Source: an uncultured bacterium (GTDB taxonomy: Bacteria; Bacillota; Clostridia; Lachnospirales; Lachnospiraceae). Taken from it: 64,000 nucleotides of DNA. The notes beneath the pieces are model-generated. The model was not told where the DNA came from. It saw only the letters and a list, made by a program, of their open reading frames with translations, and did no database searches. The translations under genes and the position numbers were made by a program. Location of the stretch: the NCBI GenBank assembly GCA_947243845.1, contig CAMXIF010000002.1, forward strand, positions 62,001-126,000, written 5' to 3'. Below are positions 52,227 to 60,242 of the stretch, piece by piece (the stretch's first letter is position 1; each line of letters starts with the position of its first letter).

Positions 52227-53530
52227 TACAGATAATCCTCTGTCATATACTCTTTTCTGTTCAACACGCCTTTAATATCCATTAAAACCTTCCTGCTGTG
52301 TGCCGGATGATAGAAAGCGCTGATCTGCTCTTTATCCAGTTTCTGGAATTCCTCATGGGCCACCGCAATGATCACGGCATCCATATCGGTGACATCCTGC
52401 ATGGTCTGGAAGCTGATGCCGTACAGACGTTTCGCCTCCTCCGCATCGGCGGCAGGATCCACTACGACCGGCGCTATTCCATACTCGCCCAGTTCCCTGT
52501 AAATATCGATCACCTTCGTATTTCTGGTATCCGGACAGTTTTCCTTAAAGGTGAAGCCCAGAATTGCCACGCGCGCATTTTTCACCGGAATATCTGCCCT
52601 GATCAGATCTTTTACAAGACTTTCGGCCACATACTTACCCATATCGTCATTGATTCGCCGGCCTGAAAGAATAATCTGGGAATGATACCCCAATTCCTCC
52701 GCCTTATAGGTCAGATAATAGGGATCCACCCCAATGCAGTGTCCGCCTACAAGCCCCGGCATGAATTTCAGGAAATTCCACTTCGTACCGGCAGCATCCA
52801 ACACTGCCCTCGTATCAATATTCATCTTATGGAATATCATTGCCAGTTCGTTCATAAACGCTATATTGATGTCTCTCTGGCTGTTCTCTATGACCTTGGC
52901 AGCCTCCGCCACCTTAATGGATTCTGCACGATATACACCGGCTTCCACAACCAGTTCATACACTTTGGCTACAGTATCCAGAGTCTCTTCATCCATACCG
53001 GATACAATCTTAACAATGGTTTCCAGTCTGTGCACTTTGTCACCGGGATTGATTCGCTCCGGGGAATAACCTATCTTAAAGTCCACACCGCATTTTAAAC
53101 CCGACTCCTTCTCCAGGATCGGCACACAGATTTCCTCCGTAACACCCGGATAAACCGTAGACTCAAACACCACGACAGAACCTTTGGTCAGATTCTGTCC
53201 CAAGATACGGCTGGCACCTTCCACCGGTGTCAGATCAGGCGTATGGTCGTCATTGACCGGTGTAGGAACTGCCACAATATGGAACTTGGCCTCCCTCAGC
53301 TTGGAGGAATCGGCCGTAAATTCCACTGCAGTGTTTTTGATCACCTCATCGCCCACCTCATTGGTCGGATCCACACCGTTCTTATAAAGTTCTATCTTCT
53401 TTTCATTAAGATCGAATCCTACCACCTTAATCTTTCTGGCGAAGGCAACCGCAATCGGCATGCCTACATAGCCAAGCCCCACCAGCGATAACTTTTCCTC
53501 TCCTTTTACAATCTTCTCATATAAATCCAT
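52214..53530 (-). CDS. tviB: UDP-GlcNAc/UDP-GalNAc 6-dehydrogenase (TviB/WbpO type)
   Basis: 438 residues from the ATG behind AGAGG. Three-domain UDP-sugar dehydrogenase: LSLVGLGYVGMPIAVAFA binds NAD, the catalytic Cys is in GLVGGHCIGVDPYYL, and ILGFTFKENCPDTRNTKV is the C-terminal UDP-binding part. The phrases VPTPVNDDHTPDLTPV and ESTVYPGVTEEICVPIL match the TviB/WbpO branch, which oxidises UDP-HexNAc twice at C6. Together with the TviC-type epimerase it makes an N-acetyl-hexuronic acid donor. It is followed by an overlapping membrane protein gene. Confidence 0.92.
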   Translation of the reverse strand: MDLYEKIVKGEEKLSLVGLGYVGMPIAVAFARKIKVVGFDLNEKKIELYKNGVDPTNEVGDEVIKNTAVEFTADSSKLREAKFHIVAVPTPVNDDHTPDLTPVEGASRILGQNLTKGSVVVFESTVYPGVTEEICVPILEKESGLKCGVDFKIGYSPERINPGDKVHRLETIVKIVSGMDEETLDTVAKVYELVVEAGVYRAESIKVAEAAKVIENSQRDINIAFMNELAMIFHKMNIDTRAVLDAAGTKWNFLKFMPGLVGGHCIGVDPYYLTYKAEELGYHSQIILSGRRINDDMGKYVAESLVKDLIRADIPVKNARVAILGFTFKENCPDTRNTKVIDIYRELGEYGIAPVVVDPAADAEEAKRLYGISFQTMQDVTDMDAVIIAVAHEEFQKLDKEQISAFYHPAHSRKVLMDIKGVLNRKEYMTEDYLYWRL

Positions 53531-53583
53531 TTTATACCTCTTTTCTGCACGCTGCCGTATCAATATGCAGTCAGCCGCGCGTT

Positions 53584-54672
53584 TTATTTATGTTGTAAAA
53601 TTAAGTGAACCTCTTCCATATATTCTCCGGTGACCAGCTTCCTGTCGAACTCCCGCTCCATCTTCTCTCTGCCCCTGCGCCCCATTCTGGCGCGTTCTTC
53701 GCGGGAAAGAGCAAGGAATTTCTGCATGGCGCAAATCAACTCGTCTGCATGGCCAGGCGTAAATCCAAATCCCGTAACGCCCTCCTCAAAAGCTTCCATG
53801 CAACCGCTGATATTGGAAGCAATCACCGGTCTGCCCGTGGATGCCCCTTCGATCAGCGCATTGGACATTCCCTCATGAAAAGATGCTACCACAATCGCAC
53901 TCGCGGCCGCCAGGTAAGGATGTACTTCCGTATGGAAGCCAATCTGTCTCACAATGCCGTCTCGTTCCAACTCATCCAGCATCTCCTGATAATCTTCATC
54001 ACAAAATCCCATAATATCAAAAAAGATGTTATCGCTATGTAGCGTCTTTGCCGCCTCGACAAATTCCAGTATGCCGCGTTCCTTCATCACTCTGCCCACA
54101 AACAGAAAATGCGTATCCGTACCGGAAGGATAGTCTTCATAGCTGTGCCTCTCCAGATTCACACCGGATCCCATAACGAGGCGTTCTTTCCGTCCTTTCA
54201 TCCCATAGTCCCGGCATATATCCCGGTTTTCACTGTTCTGGAAAAAGACACATGCCGTGCGCTTTAATCCCATACGATACAATGCGATGATCAACCTAAG
54301 CAGCAATCCTTTCTTGTCAAAGGCGCCCCCCAGTCCCGTGATCGTAGCAATATGCGGTATCTTGAGTCTGCCCGCACACATGCCGCCATAAATATTCGGT
54401 TTGATCGTATAGGTGACGACCAGATCCGGCCGCAGTTCTTTCATCAGCTTCCGATAATTTCGATAAAGCCTGATATCTTCCAGCGGGTTCATCCCCCGCC
54501 TATGAATGGGGGTCTGTATGATTTTAGCCCCCTCAGCCTGCAGTTCTTTGGTCTTGACCTCGTCAGGCAGACTGATAAACACCTCATGCTCCTGCAAAAG
54601 CGCTTCTACAAATTCATTTCGAAAATCATACAAGCCCCCGGAGGAGTTTGTTAAGATCAATACTCTGCCCAT
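53584..54672 (-). CDS. Glycosyltransferase family 4 (PglA-like)
   Basis: 362 residues. VLILTNSSGGLYDFRNEFVE begins the GT4 N-domain; TYTIKPNIYGGMCAG, ITGLGGAFD, FVGRVMKERGILEFVEAA and SFHEGMSNALIEGASTG (EX7E) follow. It belongs to the group with PglA and WbnH-like enzymes that add the second sugar, often GalNAc or a uronic derivative, onto a lipid-linked HexNAc. Its position after the pglF-, pglE- and pglC-type genes supports a second-step role. A possible extended -10 promoter and two strong hairpins lie just upstream. Confidence 0.88.
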   Translation of the reverse strand: MGRVLILTNSSGGLYDFRNEFVEALLQEHEVFISLPDEVKTKELQAEGAKIIQTPIHRRGMNPLEDIRLYRNYRKLMKELRPDLVVTYTIKPNIYGGMCAGRLKIPHIATITGLGGAFDKKGLLLRLIIALYRMGLKRTACVFFQNSENRDICRDYGMKGRKERLVMGSGVNLERHSYEDYPSGTDTHFLFVGRVMKERGILEFVEAAKTLHSDNIFFDIMGFCDEDYQEMLDELERDGIVRQIGFHTEVHPYLAAASAIVVASFHEGMSNALIEGASTGRPVIASNISGCMEAFEEGVTGFGFTPGHADELICAMQKFLALSREERARMGRRGREKMEREFDRKLVTGEYMEEVHLILQHK

Positions 54673-54689
54673 GCCCTGTTATCCCCTTC

Positions 54690-54717
54690 ATTGTACCATA
54701 TCCACCAATGCTGTAAG
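54690..54717 (-). promoter_or_regulatory. Candidate extended -10 promoter upstream of the PglA-like gene
   Basis: On the minus strand TGG-TACAAT (hexamer 54690-54695) is an extended -10 of five in six, with CTTACA (54712-54717) 16 bases upstream as a weak -35. It lies 17 bases before the start codon, which leaves a very short leader. It follows the paired hairpins after the upstream gene. Confidence 0.35.
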
Positions 54718-54732
54718 CCTTGGCTATACCAG

Positions 54733-54780
54733 CAAGAATTGCAAGGCAATTCTTGGGACGCAGGTTGCCGAACCTGCGTC
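54733..54780. repeat. Two adjacent perfect 10-bp hairpins after the ATP-grasp/HAD stop
   Basis: CAAGAATTGC (54733-54742) pairs with 54746-54755 around a three-base loop; GACGCAGGTT (54757-54766) pairs with 54771-54780 around GCCG. The second begins within the stop codon of the upstream gene. Neither is followed by a run of T on the minus strand. They may protect or process mRNA, or be bound by an antitermination or regulatory protein. Confidence 0.7.
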
Positions 54781-56420
54781 TATTGTACCACCACAAACCG
54801 GTATGCATCCGTTATCTTCTGGATTTTCATGTCATAAGCATTGTCCTGTACATCTCTATGATAATACAATCCGCCCACATTTTCAAAATAGATACTCCGC
54901 ATGCCAAGCTGCATGGGCGCCTGAAAATCTTTACCCGGATTGTCTCCGATATAGACCATCTCCTCATAGGGGACTCTCCATCTGCATTGCAGGATACGAA
55001 AAGCGATGTCACAGGGCTTGCGGAATTGCACCCCGCCCAGTTCATCGGTGATGATAATGTCATCCGCCATCTTATCAAGCCCCAGCGCCTTGATCTTATT
55101 CTTCTGCCCTTCCACCCGGCCGTCCGTGATGATCCCAATACGGGTTCCCTGTGCACGCAGCCTTTGCAGCATGTCGTATACTCCCTCATATAAGGCAATC
55201 TCAGGCATATGCTCCCGGTATACGCGCAGACACTGCTCTTTCAGTTCCTGCCTCCCCATCTCCCGCACCAGTTCATCAATAGCGCTCTTTCCCTCCAGGA
55301 AATACTGCCACAGCTTCTCCGCCGCCTGTTTTTCCAAAAGCCATTCAGCCACAGCCGCAAATCCACTTTTCACATACTGTTTCTCCGGATAGAGCGTATC
55401 GTCCAAATCAAATATGACGCCCGCTATCTTTCCAGCCTGTTCAACCGCCCGTCTGCTCTCACAGGCAATACAGATACTCTGGTCAAATCGACTGTAAACC
55501 GCTCCGTCCCGTATCCCCTGGTTCTGATAGCCGACTCTCTCTCCCGCCAACAGGCGGAGAATCCACTCTGCGGAATCCGCGCCCGCCTTCATGCTCAAAG
55601 GTGCGCCGCCGCCGTACCTGGGATTGATCTCTATATAATAATCATCCCCTGTATCCTTCTGCCTGATCAACTGTACCGTAATCGGCCCGCAGGGCTGAAA
55701 CTTTTCAATCAGGTTCCGGCACTCCGCTATGATGGTATCGTCCAGTTCGATTCTCGTCTTTAACACTTCACCACTGCGGACAGCGATTCTCTCCCGCGGC
55801 ACAATGCCGATGGGATTTCCCTCGAAATCGCAGAAGATATCTACTGTATATTCTTTACCCTCGATAAAGGGCTGAATGATATAATCCTGTACTTGTTCCG
55901 CATAAGATGCGAGTTGACCTGCATGTTCTACCTTATAGGCATTGATACTGCTGCTGCCATCCTTGGGTTTAATAAAACAGGGATAAGGCCCCGTATACTG
56001 CCGGTAATCATTGACCGGCGCCGGCGCTTTCAGGCCACAGGAAAGGAAAAAATCCGATGTATAGTTTTTATCCCTGCACAGTCCCACCTTATCCGGACTG
56101 CTGATCATAACCCTGACTCCGGCCTCCGCAAACCGCTCCCGGTTCTTCGACAGCACCATCAGATCCGTATCGATTGTCGGAATGACCAGATCAATATGAT
56201 CCTTCCGGCAAATCTCCAACAACTGCGGAATATAGTCCTGATCCTTCATGGGGCAAATCCTCCTGCTATAGTCACAGAAGGTCAATGCCGGAGCGGTTCC
56301 CGCCATGTCGGCACCATATAGCTTCAGATGGATGCCCAGTCGAAGCGCCGCCTGCCTGAATGCCTGCAGCAGTTCCACGCGTCTGCCCGCACCGGTAAAT
56401 AAAATACGCTGTTCTCTCAT
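54780..56420 (-). CDS. Fusion of ATP-grasp ligase and HAD-family phosphatase
   Basis: About 546 residues from the ATG (MREQRILFTGAG) behind AAAGGA; earlier ATG/TTG codons overlap the PglC-type stop. Residues about 1-315 form an ATP-grasp enzyme of the carbamoyl-phosphate-synthase-like type: ILFTGAGRRVELLQAFR, PCFIKPKDGSSSINAYKV, IEGKEYTVDIFCDFEG and YIEINPRYGGGAP. From about 330 a HAD domain follows: GVIFDLDDTLYPEKQYV (Asp nucleophile), GIITDGRVEGQ and VYIGDNPGKDFQAP. ATP-grasp enzymes join a carboxylate to an amine through an acyl phosphate. Sitting directly after a PglC-type gene, it may acylate a 4-amino sugar. Reaction unproven. Confidence 0.85.
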   Translation of the reverse strand: MREQRILFTGAGRRVELLQAFRQAALRLGIHLKLYGADMAGTAPALTFCDYSRRICPMKDQDYIPQLLEICRKDHIDLVIPTIDTDLMVLSKNRERFAEAGVRVMISSPDKVGLCRDKNYTSDFFLSCGLKAPAPVNDYRQYTGPYPCFIKPKDGSSSINAYKVEHAGQLASYAEQVQDYIIQPFIEGKEYTVDIFCDFEGNPIGIVPRERIAVRSGEVLKTRIELDDTIIAECRNLIEKFQPCGPITVQLIRQKDTGDDYYIEINPRYGGGAPLSMKAGADSAEWILRLLAGERVGYQNQGIRDGAVYSRFDQSICIACESRRAVEQAGKIAGVIFDLDDTLYPEKQYVKSGFAAVAEWLLEKQAAEKLWQYFLEGKSAIDELVREMGRQELKEQCLRVYREHMPEIALYEGVYDMLQRLRAQGTRIGIITDGRVEGQKNKIKALGLDKMADDIIITDELGGVQFRKPCDIAFRILQCRWRVPYEEMVYIGDNPGKDFQAPMQLGMRSIYFENVGGLYYHRDVQDNAYDMKIQKITDAYRFVVVQ

Positions 56421-56443
56421 ATGGCCGTATTCCTTTCCCATCA

Positions 56444-57046
56444 TCAATTGCCCATAAACTCTTCCATCGTGGCATTTGTCTCGCTGCTTATACCCTCACG
56501 CTTTAATACCGCCCGGATTGTCTTTATAAAAATGCTCACATCCATGGCGAACGTAAGATGATTTACATACTCCACATCATATGCAAATTTTTCCTGCCAG
56601 GTAATGGCGTTCCTACCACTGATCTGTGCAAGCCCTGTCAGACCCGGCCTCACATTATGCCTCTGCCTCTGAAAATCATTATAGCGGGGAAGGTATCTGA
56701 CTAACAGCGGTCTTGGCCCAATAACACTCATATCGCCCTTCAGGATATTAAAAAGTTCCGGCAGTTCATCCAGACTCGTAGAGCGAAGCATCTTTCCAAA
56801 ACCGGTAAGCCGCCTGTCATCCGGCAGAAGATTACCGTCTTCATCCCGTTCATCCGTCATGGTCCTGAATTTATAAAGGGTAAAAATTTTCTCATGCCTT
56901 CCCGGCCTCTCCTGTCTGAACAAGACCGGACTTCCCAGCTTGACCCGCACCAGTACCGCCACCACCAAAAGCACAGGACTGAGCACAATAATCCCGCATA
57001 AGGAGAGTAAAAAATCAAGACATCGCTTTATACATCGCTTATACAT
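56444..57046 (-). CDS. pglC: Phosphoglycosyl transferase, PglC type
   Basis: 200 residues from the ATG (MYKRCIKRCLDFLLS) behind GAGGAAAC. One re-entrant membrane helix, then the catalytic domain: FRQERPGRHEKIFTLYKFRT, RDEDGNLLPDDRR, LRSTSLDELPELFNILKGDM (Asp-Glu dyad), GPRPLLVRYLPRYN and RPGLTGLAQISGRNAITWQ. The tail KREGISSETNATMEEFMGN has the same pattern as Campylobacter PglC. PglC transfers phospho-N,N-diacetylbacillosamine from UDP to undecaprenyl phosphate. Here the sugar is probably a related 4-amino-4,6-dideoxy-HexNAc. It is the first initiating transferase of the window. Confidence 0.92.
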   Translation of the reverse strand: MYKRCIKRCLDFLLSLCGIIVLSPVLLVVAVLVRVKLGSPVLFRQERPGRHEKIFTLYKFRTMTDERDEDGNLLPDDRRLTGFGKMLRSTSLDELPELFNILKGDMSVIGPRPLLVRYLPRYNDFQRQRHNVRPGLTGLAQISGRNAITWQEKFAYDVEYVNHLTFAMDVSIFIKTIRAVLKREGISSETNATMEEFMGN

Positions 57047-57103
57047 ACCCGTTTCCTCATTCTTATCATCCATGTCAGAGCAGTTTACTGCAATGACACG
57101 CGG

Positions 57104-57130
57104 TGAGAAATTCGCGCAGGCGATTTCTCA
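57104..57130. repeat. Hairpin starting at the PglE-type stop codon
   Basis: TGAGAAAT (57104-57111) pairs exactly with ATTTCTCA (57123-57130) around a GC-rich 11-base loop. On the minus strand the first bases of the stem are the TGA stop of the aminotransferase gene. No T-run follows, so it is not a standard terminator. Like the other hairpins here it begins at a stop codon. Confidence 0.5.
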
Positions 57131-58291
57131 TCTACAATCAGGGCATATCCCCGGCTCCGACTCAAAACATTCCCGCACCGTTTTGATGATCAGTTCCATA
57201 TCCTCCGGCGTGTTCTTAATATCACTGGGCAGACACAGACCCCTGTCAAAAATATCCTCCCCCGCACTGCTGCCATCCTCATAGTGCGGGAAGAAGTCAT
57301 ACGCCGCAAAGACCGGCTGCAAATGCATGGGTTTCCAGATCGGTCTGCTCTCCGCATTGATTTTCTGATCCAATGCATCCATAACCATATCCGGCGTCAC
57401 ATGACTGCCCTTGGCTATGGTCATGCAGGAAAGCCAGTTATTGGCATCCCCCTGCGGATTCATAGGATTCATGGTTATTTCCGGAATATCCGCAAAAGCA
57501 GCTTTATACTGTTCATAGATAGCTTTTTTGGCAGCCTTATGCTCCTCTAAGTGAATCAGCTGCCCTCTGCCAATGCCGGCCGTAACATTGCTCATACGAT
57601 AATTATACCCAATCTGGGAATGTTGATAATGCCTGGCGGGATCTCTGGCCTGCGTTGCAAAGAAAGTAGCTTTTTTCACTGCTTCTTCCTCCACAGAGAC
57701 CAGCATGCCGCCCCCGGAAGTGGTAATGATCTTATTGCCGTTAAAAGAATAGATTCCATATTTGCCGTAAGTGCCTGTATGTCTTCCCTTATAAGTACTG
57801 CTGAGGGATTCTGCCGCATCCTCGATCAGCGGTGTGCCGTGGGTCTCACAGATTCTCATGATCTCATTAAGCTTCGCCGGCGTACCATAGAGATGCACCA
57901 CAATGACCGCTTTCGGATTGGGATACTTTTCATAAGCCCGCGCAAGGGCCGCCGGGGACATATTCCAGGTATCAGGCTCCGCATCAATAAAAACCGGCGT
58001 TCCTTTCTCATACACAATCGGATTACAGGTTGCTGAGAAAGTCAGGTCTGACACAAATATCACATCGTCCTGTTTCACATCCAACAGCTTAAGGGCCAGA
58101 TGGATTGCCGCCGTACCGGCGCTTAACGCCGCCGCATAACCGCATCCTGTATATTCCGCCATCTCTTTCTCCAGGGCGTTCACATTGGGGCCCAAGGGCG
58201 CCACCCAATTCGTATCAAACGCCTCTTTCACAAACGCCTGCTCTTCCCCATGCATCGTGGGAGATGATAAATAAATCCTCTTCTTCTCCAT
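57128..58291 (-). CDS. pglE: UDP-4-keto-6-deoxy-GlcNAc aminotransferase, PglE type
   Basis: 387 residues from the ATG behind AGGACAGGGAT. DegT/DnrJ/EryC1/StrS fold: SAGTAAIHLALKLL, the acidic EDAAESL (157-163), and YSFNGNKIITTSGGGML with Lys187 binding pyridoxal phosphate. HYQHSQIGYNYRMSNVTAGIG and RPIWKPMHLQPVF match Campylobacter PglE more closely than other branches. It should convert the 4-keto sugar made by the adjacent PglF-type enzyme into UDP-4-amino-4,6-dideoxy-GlcNAc, using glutamate. The gene is directly downstream of that dehydratase. Confidence 0.92.
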   Translation of the reverse strand: MEKKRIYLSSPTMHGEEQAFVKEAFDTNWVAPLGPNVNALEKEMAEYTGCGYAAALSAGTAAIHLALKLLDVKQDDVIFVSDLTFSATCNPIVYEKGTPVFIDAEPDTWNMSPAALARAYEKYPNPKAVIVVHLYGTPAKLNEIMRICETHGTPLIEDAAESLSSTYKGRHTGTYGKYGIYSFNGNKIITTSGGGMLVSVEEEAVKKATFFATQARDPARHYQHSQIGYNYRMSNVTAGIGRGQLIHLEEHKAAKKAIYEQYKAAFADIPEITMNPMNPQGDANNWLSCMTIAKGSHVTPDMVMDALDQKINAESRPIWKPMHLQPVFAAYDFFPHYEDGSSAGEDIFDRGLCLPSDIKNTPEDMELIIKTVRECFESEPGICPDCR

Positions 58292-58354
58292 ATCCCTGTC
58301 CTTCCTTGCCAACTCAAATCTATAAAGAAAACAGCTTATAACATTTATCCCACG

Positions 58355-60226
58355 TTATGTTTGGCTATGATAAGTCGGCACAATCTTGCGAATCAACGGC
58401 CTGATATTGGAATTCTCCATCTGACATTCATCCTTCAACTCCTTCAGCTGGCAGAAGAACTCCTGCTCGTCCAGTTCAATGGGTTTCCCAATATGGATCA
58501 TCTTATTGGCCGTGTCACGCATCCCTTCCTCGTCCATCAGCAGTTCTTCATAGAGTTTTTCTCCCGGACGAAGTCCTGTAAATTCTATCTTGATATCTTC
58601 TCCCAAACGATAGCCGGAGAGTTTAATCAGATTCTCTGCCAGTGTAAGGATTTTCACCGGCTCACCCATATCCAGCACGAAAATCTCCCCGCCCTTCGCA
58701 TAGGCACCGGCCTGCAATACCAAAGATACGGCCTCCGGAATCGTCATAAAGTAGCGGATAATGTCCGGGTGGGTGACCGTAACCGGACCGCCTGCCGCAA
58801 TCTGCTTGCGGAACAGGGGAATCACACTGCCGTTACTGCCAAGTACATTACCGAAACGCACCGCCACAAACTCCGTATCGTAATGCTTGTCAAATGTCTG
58901 TATGATCATCTCGCAAATCCTTTTGCTGGCCCCCATAATATTGGTAGGGTTCACTGCCTTATCCGTAGAGATCATGACAAACCGCTGGACACCGCTCATG
59001 GCTGCCGCCTGAGCTGTCTTAAAGGTACCGAACACATTATTCTTGATAGCCTCCGTGGGGCTGTCCTCCATCAATGGAACATGCTTGTGCGCCGCCGCGT
59101 GGTATACAATATGAGGCTTATATTTAGAGAAAATATAATTCATCCTGTTAGTATTCCGCACAGAGGCAATCAACACCACCAGATCCAGTTCCGGATACTC
59201 CTGTTTCAATTCCTGTTGTACATCATAGACCGAATTTTCATAAATATCCACAATCACCAAGCGTCTTGGCTTATGTGTTGCAATCTGCCTGCAGAGTTCA
59301 CTGCCAATAGAGCCGCCGCCCCCTGTGACTAATACCACCTTGCCCTGCACATATCCCAGAATGGAATCCAGATCCACACTAATCGGATCACGCCCCAGCA
59401 AATCCTCCACTTCCACATCGCGCAGTTTGCTGACATTGACTTCGCCGTTCACCAGCTGATACATACCCGGCAGGGAGCGGAGCTTACAGTTCGTATCTTT
59501 ACAGATTTCCAAAATCTCCTTGATTTCAGACCGGCTGGCGGAAGGCAGCGCCACGATGATCTCATCCACCTCATAAATATCCGCACTCTCCACAATCTTA
59601 TCCCGGCCGCCGACCACCTTGATTCCCTGGATGTACCTGCCCCATTTTCCCTTGTCATCATCAATGACACATTTGATGACCATGGTAGAGAAATTACTGT
59701 TCACGATCTCCTTAATGATCACATTGCCCGCCTCACCGGCGCCGATCACCATCACTGAAATCCGGTTCTTTTTGTTTTTCTGTTTATGTTTTAAACTCCT
59801 GAAAAAACGATAGGAAAATCTGCTGGCAAAGATACAGGTGACCAAAAAGAACAGGTAGAAAAGATAATAGCTATTCGGTACAGCCTGATGTGATGCAGCC
59901 TTAAAAAACTGCAGACCAATTCCTTCCACAAGTGCAGACAGGATACAGGATATCACAATATTCTGTAACTCCGTCTCCCCCGCAAACGCCCAAAGACTGC
60001 TGTATAACCGGAACATATAAAAAATAAACAATGTCAAGGCAATATTGATCGGCAAAAACATCTCTATCGGATGCAGGAAATACTGGGGAATCGCATCCAT
60101 ATGGAACTCATACCGGGCCACTATCGCCAGATAACTCGACAGAACGATGCTGATGATATCATAGATAATCAGACAGGTCCATCTATAAAACAATTTTACA
60201 TTAAAAGGTTTTCGTGTCTTTTTCAT
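58355..60226 (-). CDS. pglF: UDP-GlcNAc 4,6-dehydratase, membrane PglF/WbpM type
   Basis: 623 residues from the ATG (MKKTRKPFNVKL); upstream codons belong to the polymerase gene's end and start with TTG. Four membrane segments (to about 130), a Rossmann domain (VMVIGAGEAGNVIIKE), then the catalytic SDR domain: VVLVTGGGGSIGSELCRQI, YHAAAHKHVPLMEDSP and MISTDKAVNPTNIMGASKR with the Thr-Asp-Lys set of these enzymes. It forms UDP-4-keto-6-deoxy-GlcNAc (or its C5 epimer). With PglE and PglC types it makes the first sugar of a lipid-linked glycan. Confidence 0.93.
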   Translation of the reverse strand: MKKTRKPFNVKLFYRWTCLIIYDIISIVLSSYLAIVARYEFHMDAIPQYFLHPIEMFLPINIALTLFIFYMFRLYSSLWAFAGETELQNIVISCILSALVEGIGLQFFKAASHQAVPNSYYLFYLFFLVTCIFASRFSYRFFRSLKHKQKNKKNRISVMVIGAGEAGNVIIKEIVNSNFSTMVIKCVIDDDKGKWGRYIQGIKVVGGRDKIVESADIYEVDEIIVALPSASRSEIKEILEICKDTNCKLRSLPGMYQLVNGEVNVSKLRDVEVEDLLGRDPISVDLDSILGYVQGKVVLVTGGGGSIGSELCRQIATHKPRRLVIVDIYENSVYDVQQELKQEYPELDLVVLIASVRNTNRMNYIFSKYKPHIVYHAAAHKHVPLMEDSPTEAIKNNVFGTFKTAQAAAMSGVQRFVMISTDKAVNPTNIMGASKRICEMIIQTFDKHYDTEFVAVRFGNVLGSNGSVIPLFRKQIAAGGPVTVTHPDIIRYFMTIPEAVSLVLQAGAYAKGGEIFVLDMGEPVKILTLAENLIKLSGYRLGEDIKIEFTGLRPGEKLYEELLMDEEGMRDTANKMIHIGKPIELDEQEFFCQLKELKDECQMENSNIRPLIRKIVPTYHSQT

Positions 60227-60242
60227 ATCCGCGTCCAGTTTC

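Noticed and set aside
58361..59332. 323-codon open frame on the plus strand
   Set aside because: Antisense to the clear PglF-type gene; composition is that of a reversed coding strand.
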